A DNA stretch of 64,000 nt from Carnegiea gigantea (GCA_029747015.1 JAKOGI010000180.1:824001-888000), one strand, 5' to 3'. Positions 12,157-24,397 are shown, counted from the first letter of the stretch. Notes: generated by a model not told the origin, from the sequence alone. Numbers and translations are program-made.

Positions 12157-12428
12157 TACTGTGTCTGAATAACTTTCAGTTTCTGAAGTACTCGTTTCAT
12201 TTTCAGAGCTAATAGATTCATAACAGTTTGAAATTACTTCATTTATGTTAATGTTTATTCGATAAAGTTCAGTTTGTATTTCTTCAAATTCTTCTGAAAA
12301 GAGTTTCACTATATTTGCCTTTCTCTTGTTACAATCAATTGATCTATGTTCAATTTCTCCACAGTTCCAACATTGACAAGAAGTTGGTTTCTTACTCCAT
12401 TTGTACTATCAATTTTGTGGATTATAAT
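12146..12428 (-). pseudogene. Caulimovirid coat protein C-terminus with zinc knuckle
   Basis: On the minus strand, 12331-12377 encodes a CxCx2Cx4Hx4C knuckle (CQCWNCGEIEHRSIDC), the coat-protein nucleic-acid-binding motif diagnostic of Caulimoviridae. It is followed by a Ser/Glu/Thr-rich acidic tail ending in TGA at 12146-12148. The upstream part of the coat ORF is displaced to 22432 and beyond by the LARD inserted at 12429. Confidence 0.8.
12424..12428. repeat. Left TSD of the LARD-like element
   Basis: ATAAT here and at 22427-22431 directly flank TGTAAC...ATTACA. Confidence 0.85.
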
Positions 12429-13439
12429 TGTAACACCCGGGATTTTATCTCCTTCGTTAAGCCGATTCATGTCGTTATAAATTGAACTAATATCGATGAA
12501 GTCTGCCCGAGTGTTGATTTTATTGAAAGGAATAGTAGTATTCTGATTATTATCAGTTTTATTGGTATTAAGGATTTTTATCAGGCATTACATTGAGCAG
12601 ATTTCCGAATACGACTAGAATGTCGAACCGTGGGAACTATCCTGCAATCTATTGAATCGAACCTTAATATAATCAAAAGGCGAATAATCGACCGATGATT
12701 ATATTAATGGTTACAGTTTAAGATTTGGAGGTCGGAAAATTTGGATTTAGGGTACAGTGGGTTGGTGTTATTATCAGTTAGCATCAAGAACAAAAGAAAA
12801 AGGAAAAAGGAAAAAAAAATTAAAAAGGGGCCGAAGCCCCCTTCTTTTCGGCAGAAGGGTCCCGAAGAGAGGAGGGGGGCTCCCAGCCACGACACACACC
12901 GGGAGAGGGCCAGGGAGGCACCGGCATGGCCGCCGGCGACCAGCCGACGCACGCCCGGCCGTCCCTCTCCCCGGTCGACGCCCAATTTGAGCAGAAAGAG
13001 AGGCGGGTGCGAGAGAAGGGAGCCCTGGTCAAGGTTTCGGGACCCCGACCCCAGGCGACCGCCACCAGCGTGGCCACCCTCGCCGGATGCCGGTGACATA
13101 GTGGCAAGTAGAGTGGGCAGCGAAAGAGAAAGGTAGCGGCAGAGCAAGGGAATGGACCGAGCTAACCCAAATCAGACCCTAAAACGGGTCCTTTAGCTTG
13201 GATTCAAGGTGGGTTTCCTCTTTCTCCTATTTATTATTAATTTCGACGACAGTTTATCGATTATAGTTCGTTCAGGTTGAATTGGAAAGTGTAGCGTAAA
13301 CTAAACGACGCCTAGTATATCTATATTGATCGTATTGAACAAGTTTATCGATTATATATAGTTTATCGCTTATGTGAAATGTATTCGATTATATATATAG
13401 TTTATCGAGTTATAATCGATTATATGAAGGTTATTCGAT

Positions 13440-13700
13440 TATATAACGTTTATTGATTTATATGAAGTTTAGCGATCATCGATTTATATGAAGCTCAGTG
13501 ATTTATTGATTTATATTTAGTTTAGCGATTTTTCGATTTATATGAAGCTCAGTGATTTATTGATTTATATGAAGTTTAGCGATTTATCGATTTATATGAA
13601 GCTCAGTGATGTGTCGATTTAAATGAAGTTTAGCGATTTATCGATTGTATGAAGTTTAGCGATTGGATACAGTCTTTCGATTGTCTGAAGTTTATCAATT
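13440..13700 (+). repeat. Tandem repeat array of about 28 bp in the 5' LTR
   Basis: Degenerate units built on GATTTAT(C/T)GATTTATATGAAG with alternating TTTAGC and CTCAGT endings follow one another without spacers. Homologous arrays lie at 20160-20440 in the 3' LTR and 10700-10930 in the solo LTR. Confidence 0.75.
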
Positions 13701-14204
13701 ATATAAACAGCGGATCGATGATATAAAAAAAATTATCAATCATCTTAAGTTTAACGATTATCTGTTGTTTATCGATTATAGAAAGTTTATTGATTATATA
13801 AAGCTTATCGATTTATATGTGGTTTATTGATTTTCTAAAGTTTATTGATTTATACGTAGTTTATTAATTATATAGAGTTTATCGATTATATAAAGCTATC
13901 GACTATATAAAGTTTATCGATTATATATAGTTCATTGATTACATGCATTCATCGTTTATAGCGTTTGCATAGAAATGTTATAGTTATGAATGCTTATTTA
14001 CCTGATTCCCAAACGCTTCTAAATGTTTTATCGGTCGCATGTTTTCATTGACAAGTCATTGGTAATGAATAACCCTAAATCATCGGATCGATGAGATTAA
14101 GTAATAAGCATAGGTTACATTGCATTAATTGGATTTTAGTGTAACCAACCCAGTATCCCTTTTAACGTTTACATAGAACTTCAACTTTAATGTTTCAAAA
14201 TTCA

Positions 14205-14440
14205 GGGTTTATTGCTCTGTCAGTAGGCAGAGACTTCAGAATTCAGTGTTTTATAGTTCTGCCAATAGGCAGAAGTTTCAAAGTCCAAAGTTCATAGTTT
14301 TGCCGATAGGCAGTAGTTTCCAAGTTTAAAGTCCATAGTTCTGCCAATATGCAGAAGTTCCAAAGTGCAGCGTTTATAGCTCTGCCAATAGGCAAAAGTT
14401 CCAAAATTCAAAGTTCATAGTGCTGCCAGTGCGCAAAAGA
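14205..14440 (+). repeat. Hairpin-unit tandem array in the 5' LTR
   Basis: About five to six units each contain a palindromic core of the type CTGCCAATAGGCAG followed by AAGTTCCAAAGTTCA-like spacer, so each unit could form a small stem-loop. Equivalent arrays are at 20970-21210 and 9930-10180, and a diverged one at about 16970-17140 in the internal region. Confidence 0.75.
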
Positions 14441-15643
14441 TTCAAAGTTCAACGTTCCATAATTATAGTCCTATCAAATGTTTTATAGTGCATCCACTGT
14501 TTTACAGTCCTATAATTCTATCAATAGGTAGCGGATCCAAAGTCTATATATCCTATGGTTCCGTTAACAAGTATGTAGAGATCTTACTAATCACGTGACA
14601 AAGTATATGTTTCACTGTATGATTATCGTTCCCTGTTTTAGTGAGGAAATATACTCCTGTACATAACTTATTGCTGTATACTATGGTGAAATCATCAGTT
14701 TAGTGATTTCATCACATTGAGTATGACGATGGTTTTAATATCATTACTAAACTCCTATAGCTTGTTGCTTGACAGCATCTTCAATGAAGTTTAATGACTA
14801 TGTACGACATAAATTATACGTACGGAAATAAGCCTTAATAATGTACGGAGCAATGTATATAGGGTTTTAGTGATTTTCACAACAGATATCCCAGCAAGTG
14901 GTATTTATGGGTTAAGCTCCTTGATTTTCATTGCGTTTATGCGTTCATATGAATGTCTCATGGAAGTTTATTAAGTATAGCTACTTTCAAGTTTAAGCAG
15001 GTGGTGCAAAGGCTATTTCTCTTGCATTGTGATTGGAACATACTGTACGATTGGTGAGTTCTTCGAGGAGAAGGAATTACGAATAGTTGTCGTAAGTTAT
15101 TGTTGCATTTAAGTATTGTTTTAGGAAAAGAGGTTATCCACTGAGCGATGACTGCTCATTCCCATTTATTATTGTTCCCTTCCCAGGTTTCTAAAATAAC
15201 AGGTAGAAGTGGGTCCACGTAAGCCGAGATGGAGTCGTTGCTATCATAGGAGTAAAGCTATGAGCTTGTATGTGAACTGCAAAATGTATTATGATGTAAT
15301 GACGTGTAATTTCAGCTCTTGTCTACCTGTATTGCATTTCATTTAGAGCCGTTCTGCATGGCCATGTGAGCCACCTTTGAAGTTGCCCAGGGCTGTACTT
15401 TTCATTGTTTATTCGTTTAAGCATTGAACTCTCCGGGCGGGTGGCCCGTCGAGCTGTGAACTCCAGCGGGTAGTCGTTGAGTTAGTTAACCTTTATTGTT
15501 ATGATTTTTAAGTGCAGGGAATTTATTGTAGGGCTCTAAGCCTGGGAAATGGTCAAATTTTTAGGGGAAACTCTGTCCGTTTCATCCCAAGATTTAAAGC
15601 AAAACGCTAACACTCCTAGCCTTAAGGTTGGGGGCGTTACAGG

Positions 15644-15655
15644 TGGTATCAGAGC
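15644..15655 (+). other. Primer binding site of the LARD-like element (tRNA-iMet)
   Basis: TGGTATCAGAGC begins two bases after the 5' LTR end, exactly where a retrotransposon primer site belongs. Confidence 0.9.
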
Positions 15656-18600
15656 AAGGTCCTGCGACCATAGGCTTGCATTTCATATAGTTATATAAGA
15701 ATGCTACATGATGAGGTGCTAATTGATGTGCCATGTGTGTAAATGTACTTTGGCATGAAAGTCCTTGCGTTAGTGACTATGTGCAGCTTGAATAAGCTCC
15801 TTGATTAAAAGAATGGGTAGCTTGCTAAAGCAAGCTGAGTGTTAGCATAGTAAGGATAGCCTTATATATATGTTTTAGTGATGCTTTAGTGATCTAAAGC
15901 AAAGGTTTCAAGTATGCTTGAATTGGACTTAAATACTTAGAAATATATATGCTCTAAGCTTATTCTTGTTCTTGATCTACGGTTTGCTCCTCGAGCCCTA
16001 TAACGGCGCGGGCAAATGTATTCAATGGTTAGTAGATAAAGGGCTGGAAGCAGCCAAGAATTTATCGAAGTTTAGAGACATTGAAAGTCAAGGGTTTTCC
16101 CAATCCGTGAGATTAAAGGTTTTGCTTCGCATTGGATGATACTTCCTGTTATAAGGTTAAACGTTGTTGTCGCAGTTAAAGACGTGCACCTGTATAAGCA
16201 ATGATATTCGAATCTCGTTCCATGAGCATAAGTCTCTAGGCATAACTAAATGTATAGATGCTTACATGTCAAATGACCAGTTGTAAGTGCATAATGGTTT
16301 CTCCCCTGACTGAAAGCCCTTTGGGGCAATACCCTATCATGTTGTGTACATGTCAGCATCCTTCTCAATATTGTGCTGTGCATGTCAAGGGAATTAAGCA
16401 AGAACCTTGTACGCGTGCATGTTCGCATGAGTGCTTTGACGTTCAGTTGTGGCCTTGACCTGAATTGTTACGTACATAGGAAGGTATTTTGGCACCCCAG
16501 GATGTACACTATTACCCTTGAGCTAGCTCAGCACTATGCTCGTTGTGAATAAGTGTTATTGCTGACTTGCAATTCTTAGAAACTCTCGGAAGTTGTAAAT
16601 GCTTATTCGCACGATTTCAATGATGGTTGCCTGTTTCTCTCGATGTGTGGATTTATTTAATTATTTACATGTGTCCCAACGATTTTCCACACATCGAGCA
16701 TTCACGTGACTTCCATGATGGGTGGTATTGATTATTTCCATGATGTCAGGGTGTTTCTAAATGGTTACTAGTTGCCCATTTTAATTGCTAAGTCGTTGGT
16801 AACGACATAGCCTTAAATCGCTGGACTGCTCAACTGAATGAGTCGAGTGACCAGTCAATGGGTCCAGGGGTCCTTTTAAAAGGAAGTATGTAATGAGCAT
16901 TCGATTACATTGAATCAGTTGTTGGGCAACCCAATACCCTCCGTCAAAGTTTACATGAAGTTTTAAGGTTCAATGTTCACAGTTTTGCCATAGGCCAACG
17001 ATTCAAAGTTCAATGCTCATTGCTTTGCCAGTAGGCAGAGGACTCAAAGGTCAATATGCACTGCCTTGCCACTAGCCAATGGATTCATCGTTCAATGTTC
17101 CTTGCTTTGCCAGTAGGCAGAGGATTTAAGTTCAGTGATTCATTGCCGTGATACAATTCGAGAGGTAATAAAGGAAAGAACCTGGCAGACTTTGGAATTG
17201 TTATGCCACATGTATCACCTCGCTACTACCGGAGGTGGGACCTTATGCCTTTTCAACAAAGCACTAGCACTAAGTGTAGAAGCTGGCATGGTTTATAGAG
17301 AAAGGGTAAAACCTTCCCATCCGTACGAAGAGTTTCTCGAACCTCTATGATTACCTTATGAGCCAAATGCATCGCAAAACTTCAACGCATATTTATAAGA
17401 CCATTGATGTCATTGTTTCTACTCAGGTTAGTTGGTTAGTGGCTAAATTCTAATGCTTGTGGGCAAGCCCCAAGACATCCTAATGACTTTAGATGGTGCA
17501 AGAGGGTTACAATCAAGTATACTCGTATAGATGCCCTTTTGTGCGGCACTATTATGAACCCAAGTGTTTTGAAGCACAATTATAGTGCCATGAACAATGT
17601 GAGGATTCTGGAAGCTTGTATAGTTACATGGAATAGTGAGCATGGTCACTTGTATGATTTATGCATGCATGTACTGTAAATGAACCATTTAGTGTTTCGT
17701 TAGCTTGATTCTAGTTGGGTATGTCACTGAATTGACCCAATAGTTCAGCTTGCGTGAATTGCTGTTCCATATAATTAGGTTTAATGAATCATTACGTAGC
17801 AACTAGTCCTTTATGTTATAGCTAAGGGGCTAATTGTGAACATACTTCATAGTATGATTGTTCAGCAGTGGCCCTTAGCAGTTTTATGCTTATGTTTGCA
17901 CGCATCATTCGAGGGTATGCTGACATCAGTGGAGGTACTCCTTTTCTATGTAAACTAAGACTAATGTTCTTATGATGTATTGAGTGGCTAGTTGCCCATA
18001 TGCTTTAGGGAGGATATGGTCATCTTAGGAGTTTGCATTCACCTTTGGTCGCCTTATGTCCTCTACCTTATGGTTATACCACATGCTAAGATACTCGCGA
18101 CCATATTCGCATGCACCTCTTTACAACGTCTATATAGCCATGGGAAGAACAACTCTAGCAAGAGTTCAACCGAATGTTCTCACATGATGTGACGGAACCG
18201 TCTTGCATTATGTGTCACATGATGAGTTTTAAGTGATACATGGTAGATTTCACATAAACCCATGAACAGTGCCTCAATCGTACGTGCTGACAATGTTGTC
18301 TCACTATATCTTGGCCATGAGATTTAAATTTCTCTCCCATCCAGTCATGACCTCATTTTCCATAATTAGCCATACCATTTCTTGAGATATAACTACATAT
18401 GTACGACATTGCTCATGAGCACCTTCATTATGACGATTGAATTCAGGATCATGTAGAAGTCTTTGCCGTAACCCTTCATTGAGTTTTGAAGCATGGTTAT
18501 CAATGTCAGTGACCACAATGATGGTTGCATATGTACCGCTCTTGTAAGCATTCCTTGAGATACGTAATGGACTGCTTCAGGTTGCACATGACTCTTGGGG

Positions 18601-19144
18601 CTGTAACATTGAATCATTGATTCCATGAACTGCCATTGTGCCAAAGTAATCTTACGTGATATTGGGTGATACCCTCAGCACTTTAAAGGATTATTGGGTA
18701 TCTCAAGGATAACCGTTTTAAGCCCTAAAGGTGATTTGAGAATGACCTTGCCTTATACGGCCTTTAATGGTTATGGCCTGATGTCATACCCTTGGACGCC
18801 GACTCAGGGCGATGCCTGTGTATAGAGTTCCTTATCATAAGACGAGTGGTATTGAGCTGATCCAAAGTCTGTGGCTCTTGTAAAAGTGAGTTAATATAAT
18901 TTTTTTCCTATAAACTCATTTGCCCTCTCCAATGCGATTCACCCTTGACGCCTGAGTAGAGCGAGTGGACGCTTGAAAAGGTTGGCAAAGTGGCGGTAGG
19001 ATACCATAAGCTCTTTTGAAATTACATTCATTGTGCAACAGATTTTCTGATTCTGTAATGAGTTACGTGGATTGTACCGGATGTATGTAAGTACTATGGG
19101 TGGCTTAATATAGGCCTTGGAATTTCGAGGATGAAATTCTTTTT
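15656..19144 (+). other. Non-coding internal region of the LARD-like element
   Basis: No frame shows gag, protease, RT, RNase H or integrase motifs. Only scattered short ORFs occur. Between about 16870 and 17140 the sequence recalls LTR text (the GCATTNGATTACATTG lead-in and TGCC..GGCAG hairpin units). Confidence 0.75.
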
Positions 19145-19157
19145 AAGGGGGGAAGGA
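19145..19157 (+). other. Polypurine tract of the LARD-like element
   Basis: AAGGGGGGAAGGA lies directly before the 3' LTR, the position of the plus-strand primer. Confidence 0.85.
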
Positions 19158-22100
19158 TGTAACACCCGAGATTTTATCCCCTTCGTTAAGCCGATTCATA
19201 TCGTTATAAATTGAACTAATATCGATGAAGTCTGCCCGAGTGCTCATTTTATTGAAAGGAATATTAGTATTCTCATTATTATTAGTTTTATTGGTATTAA
19301 GGATTTTTATCGGGCATTACATTGAGCAGATTTCCGAATATGACTAGAATGTCGAACCGTGAGAAGTATCCTGTAATTTATTGAATCAAACCTTAATATA
19401 ATCAAAAGGCGAATAATCGACCGACGATTATATTAATGGTTACAGTTTAAGATTTGGAGGTCGGAAAATTTGGATTTAGGGTACAGTGGGTTGGTGTTAT
19501 TATCAGTTAGCAGTAAGAACAAAAGAAAAAGGAAAAAGGAAAAAAAAATAAAAAGGGGCCAAAGGCCCCTTCTTTTCGGCAGAAGGGTCGCGAAGAGAGG
19601 AGTGGAGGCTCCCAGCCAAGACACACACCGGGAGAGGGCCAGGGAGGCACCGGCGTGGCCGCCGCCGCCCGGCGTCCCCCTCCCCGGTCGACGCCCAATT
19701 CGAGCAGAGAGAGAGGCGGGTGCGAGAGAAGGGAGCCGTGGTCAAGGTTTCGGGACCCCGACCCCAGGCGACCGCCACCAGCGTGACCACCCTCGCCGGA
19801 CGCCGGTGACTCGGCGGCGAGTAGAGTGGGCAGTGAAAGAGAGAGGTAGTGGCAGAGCAAGGGAATGGACGGAGCCAACCCAAATCAAACCCTAAAACGG
19901 GTCCTTTAGCTTGGATTCGAGGTGGGTTTCCTCTTTCTCCTATTTATTGTTAATTTCGATGACATTTTATCGATTATAGTTCGTTCAGGTTGAATTGGAA
20001 ACTGTAGCGTAAACTAAACAATGCCTAGTATATCTATATTGATCGTATTGAACAAGTTTATCGATTATATATAGTTTATTGCTTATGTGAAATGTGTTCG
20101 ATTATATATATATAGTTTATTGAGTTATAATCGATTATATGAAGGTTATTCGATTATATAACGTATGTTGATTTATATGAAATTTAGCGATTCATCGATT
20201 TATATGAAGCTCAGTGATTTATTGATTTATATGAAGTTTAGCGATTTATCGATTTATATGAAGCTCAGTGATTTATTGATTTATATGAAGTTTAGTAATT
20301 TATCCATTTATATGAAGCTCAGTGATCTATGGATTTATATGAAGTTTAGCGATTTATCGATTTATATGAAGCTTAGTGATTTGTCGATTTAAATGAAGTT
20401 TAGCGATTTATCGATTGTATGAAGTTTAGCGATTGGATATAGTCTTTCGATTATCTGAAATTTATCAATTATATAAACAGCGGATCGATGATATAAAAAA
20501 AATTATCAATCATCTTAAGTTTAACGATTATCTGTTGTTTATTGATTATAGAAAGTTTATTGATTATATAAAGCTTATCGATTTATATGTGGTTTATTGA
20601 TTTTCTAAAGTTTATTGATTTATACGTAGTTTATTAATTATATAGAGTTTATCGATTATATAAAGCTATCGACTATATAAAGTTTATCGATTATATATAG
20701 CTCATTGATTACATGCATTCATCGTTTATAGCGCTTGCATAGAAATGATGTAGTTATGAATGCTCATTTACCTGATTTCCAAACGCTTCTAAATGTTTTA
20801 TCTGTCGCATGTTTTCATTGACAAGTCATTGGTAATGAATAACCCTAAATCATTGGATTGATGAGATTAAGTAATAAGCATAGGTTACATTGCATTAATT
20901 GGATTTTAGTGTAACCAACCCAGTATCCCTTTTAAAGTTTACATAGAACTTTAACTTCAATGTTTCAAAGTTCAGTATTTATTGCTCTGTCAGTAGGTAG
21001 AGACTTCAGAATTCAGTGTTTCATAGTTCTGCCAACAGGCAGAAGTTTCAAAGTCCAAAGTTCATAGTTCTGCCGACAGGCAGAAGTTTCCAAGTTCAAA
21101 GTCCATAGTTCTGCCAATAGGCAGAAGTTCCAAAGTACAGCGTTCATAGCTCTGCCAATAGCCAAAAGTTCCAAAGTTCAAAGTTCATAATTCTGCCAGT
21201 GCGCAGAAGATTCAAAGTTCAACGTTCCATAATTATAGTCCTATCAAATGTTTTATAGTGCATCAACTATTTTACAGTCCTATAATTCTATCAATAGGTA
21301 GCGGATCCAAAGTCGATATATTCTATGGTTCCGTCAACAAGTATGTAGAGATCTTACTAATCACGTGACAAAGTATATGTTTCACTGTATGATTATCGTT
21401 CCCTGTTTTAGTGAGGAAATATACTCCTGTACATAACTTATTGCTATATAGTATGGTGAAATCATCAGTTTAGTGATTTCATCGCATTGAGCATGATGAT
21501 GGTTTTAATATCATTACTAAACTCCTATAGCTTGTTGCTTGACAGCATCTTCAATGAAGTTTAATGACTATGTATAACATAAATTATATGTACAGAAATA
21601 AGCCTTAATAATGTACGGAGTAATGTATATAAAGTTTTAGTGATTTTCATAACAGATATCCCAGCAAGTGGTATTTATGGGTTAAACTCTTCGATTTTCA
21701 TTGCGTTTATGCGTTCATATGAATGTCTCATGGAAGTTTATTAAGTATAGCTACTTTCAAGTTTAAGCGGGTGATGCAAAGGCTATTTCTCTTGCATTGT
21801 GATTGGAACATACTGTACGATTGGTGAGTTCTTCGAAGAGAAGGAATTACGAATAGTTGTCATAAGTTATTATTGCATTTAAGTATTGTTTTAGGAAAAG
21901 CTGTTATCAACTGAGCGATGACTGCTCATTCCCATTTATTATTGTTTCCTTCCTGGGTTTCTGAAATAACAGGTAAAAGTGGGTCTACGTAAGCTGAGAT
22001 GGAGTCGTTGCTATCCTAAGAGTAAAGCTATGAGCTTGTATGTGAACTGCAAAATGTATTATGATGTAACGACGTGTAATTTCAGCTCTTGTGTACCTGT

Positions 22101-22426
22101 ATTACATTTCATTTAGAGTCGTTCTGCATGGCCGTGTGAGTCACCTTCGAAGTTGCCCAGGGTTATACTTTTCATTGTTCATTCGTTTAAGCATTGAACT
22201 GCGTTGGTTGTGATGCTCCGGGCGGGTGGCCCGTCGAGCTGTGAACTCCGGCGGATAGCCGCTGAGTTAGTTAGCCTTTATTGTTATGATTTTTAAGTGC
22301 AGGGAATTTATTATAGGGCTGTAAGCCTGGGAAATGGTCAAATTTTTAGGGGAAACTCTGTCCGTTTCATCCCAGAATTTAAAGAAAAACGCTAATACTC
22401 CTAGCCTTAGGGTTGGGAGCATTACA
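19158..22426 (+). repeat. 3' LTR of the LARD-like element
   Basis: Starts TGTAACACCCGAG and ends GGGAGCATTACA, and is collinear with 12429-15641. It has the same GC block (about 19550-19850), 28-bp array (20160-20440) and hairpin array (20970-21210). Confidence 0.88.
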
Positions 22427-22431
22427 ATAAT

Positions 22432-24287
22432 TTTCCTGGGTTAAGTTTTCATGTCGAAAATGTTTACTACTTTTTTGAGGTTTGTTGACTGACTTTTCTG
22501 TTTTTGTCTTTTCTATTTTGTTTTCTTTGGAGTAAATTTTTTCTTTTTAGGAGAATTTTTCTTTGGAGTTTTTCTTAGGGAAGGTTTTTTCATAATCTGT
22601 TTTGAAGTTCTCTTTCATTTAAGTCGAAAGTTAGGATGATTTTCACATCCGTATTGTCCTGGTTCTGTAACATTTTCACAACATAGTATAACTTCTTTAA
22701 TATATCTTCTTCTTTGTTCTTGTAAACATAGTTGCATCATTTCTTGATTTATACAGGATTAAACTGCTGCTATACTTATAATAACAGTAGGATTTTTAAC
22801 AAAATTTTCAAATTTATCTGAAAAATATTTACGGGTTCGTATTTGTGTCGAGCTTAAACGGGTTAAGAATTCCTCAACCTGACCGTTTATTAAACGGGTT
22901 GAAAAATCTTGACCTGTATCCATTTAATTTTTAAATGGGTTGACCCGCTTAACCCATTTAAGATAAACAGGTCAAGTTCAATCGCCTAATTAACTATTTA
23001 CACATTCAATATTTTCAATTAATACTTAATTACAGTGTTAAAAATTAAGTTTACATATCATATTAAATAATTACTCTTTAAAATTTTCCTGATTCATCAT
23101 AATTCACAATTTTTAAAAAATTTTAAATTCTTAATTATCTAATAAAAAGTAAACTGATAAATGACAAATGGAAAAACGAGTTGACTTATTTAATTCATTT
23201 AATTAAACGGGTTAAGTAAGTACTTTTTCATGTTGAGAATATCTACCTGAACCTAACCAGTTTAATTAAACGTATTGAACGTGTCAACCTATTTAATTAA
23301 ACGGGTCGAAAATTTGTACCCAAACCCACTTAACTTTGTGTCGGGTTCGGGTTGGTGGTCGTGTCGGGTCAGCTTTTCCCATCTCTATGTATAATTCTTC
23401 CTTTTTTGATTCGAATTTATTAAGTTCAACATTCTGAGAATAATCATATCCTTGAAATTGTCCAATTAGATATTTCTCAAAAGTCCATATTCCATATTCT
23501 ATAGAATTTACGAGATTATTCTTTACATCAACTTCTATTATATTTCTTACCGCTGTAAATAATCCATTATACCAACTTCGTACAATTCCTTGTAAAGAGT
23601 AGATTATTAAATTGTAAATAGCATTTACATCTCTTCCTTCTGCTACATATGTTGGTTCTTGCATTAGTGATAGTATTACTAAATAGCTTCAATTGTCTAT
23701 AGTGGCTCTTTTATCTGTTACACAGTCTAGATTTAAAATATAGCCCTATGCTGGCACTGGCTCTAATTGTAATGGACTTTTAAGTTTCAATTCATCATTA
23801 ATAAAAGATCTTTTTATAGGAAATTTTCGTTTGTTACGAAAGTTATCTGCGTGTTTGTTTTTGTGATCTCGATCGTTTTGAAAGGGATTGGGTGGTTCTC
23901 TAGTTTCAAAGTTGTTTGAGTTATTACTTCCTACACTCCGTATGGGTGTTCTTGATTGCATGTTTACTTGTTTTACTAGTTCAGTTAATTGCAAATTTTC
24001 AAAGTCATTTAGCAATTCCTCAATAACTTTATAATATTCGCACATTATTGACTACTCTTTGCTTCTTGCTTTTCTTTGGCTTTAAGTAAACGTCTTTCTT
24101 CAATAGTTTTTTGAATCGCTTCTTCTTGAATCTTGATAACGTTATTTTGATATCTTTCAATATATTTAGCATCATCACTGTTGGGAGTTACTTTATTGAA
24201 AAGTTTAATTTCTATTGGAGTATATTCTCTTTTCTGTTTAGGTTTCAGCATTCCTTCAAATGTTAAATTTGCAAGTTGCATTTGCAT
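22432..24287 (-). pseudogene. Caulimovirid coat protein, N-terminal and core region
   Basis: Reading leftward from 24287, open pieces 24045-24287, 23746-24045 and 23293-23664 give a Lys/Glu-rich start, an Asn-rich linker and a core with W-Y-N-G-L and a FEKYL stretch. A 0.56-kb repeat then interrupts the frame, and a Cys/Lys-rich tail (about 22432-22800) leads into the zinc knuckle now at 12331-12377. In viral sense this precedes the movement-protein ORF. Coat identity rests mainly on continuity with the knuckle, since the core is too diverged for me to name by motif. Confidence 0.6.
22830..23385 (-). repeat. Insertion rich in ACCCG/CGGGTT motifs
   Basis: About 0.56 kb of sequence with repeated CGGGTT, GACCCG and TTTAATTAAACGGG words breaks the viral coat frame. 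This composition is common among small non-autonomous plant transposons. I could not define terminal repeats or a duplication, so the edges are approximate. Confidence 0.5.
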
Positions 24288-24397
24288 TACTAGTTTAATA
24301 GAGTTATTTATTTCTCTAATTTCTTCTTTAATAGCTTTTAGTTCGTTTCTAGTTGTGAAAAGCTCATTATTTATTAATCTTCATCATTAAACTAGAA

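Larger units (their letters stand above)
12429..15641 (+). repeat. 5' LTR of the LARD-like element
   Basis: It begins TGTAACACCCGG and ends GGGGGCGTTACA. In order it holds a GC-rich block coding for nothing consistent (about 12830-13095), ATCGATTTATATGAAGTTTAGCG-type tandem repeats (about 13440-13700), a hairpin-repeat array of TGCC..GGCAG units (about 14205-14440), and an A/T-rich region with no clear ORF. Confidence 0.88.
12429..22426 (+). mobile_element. Complete non-coding LTR retrotransposon (LARD-like, Ty3/Tekay-like signals)
   Basis: Two direct LTRs of about 3.2 kb (12429-15641 and 19158-22426) flank a 3516-bp internal region. It has a 5-bp TSD (ATAAT), a tRNA-iMet primer site two bases after the 5' LTR, and a purine tract directly before the 3' LTR. 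The internal region has no gag or pol motif in any frame. Long LTRs plus a conserved-looking non-coding interior fit LARDs, which are copied in trans by autonomous relatives. The text just before the 3' LTR (GGATGAAATTCTTTTTAAGG) resembles the 3' end of Del/Tekay chromoviruses as I remember them. The LTRs look about 95 % identical, so the insertion is moderately young. It splits the viral coat-protein ORF. Confidence 0.88.

Noticed and set aside
13440..13700. Regular 28-bp repeats resembling a CRISPR array
   Set aside because: There are no unique spacers between units, and the array sits inside a plant LTR.
15642..15660. TGGTATCAGAGC as part of a tRNA gene
   Set aside because: It is the primer binding site next to the LTR; no tRNA body follows.
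16246..18644. Several 60-85 residue ORFs in the LARD interior
   Set aside because: No domain, no conservation signal, random frames on both strands.
20165..20392. 75-residue ORF of repeated YMKLSDL-type units
   Set aside because: It is the in-frame reading of the 28-bp tandem array of the LTR; the other copies are not open.
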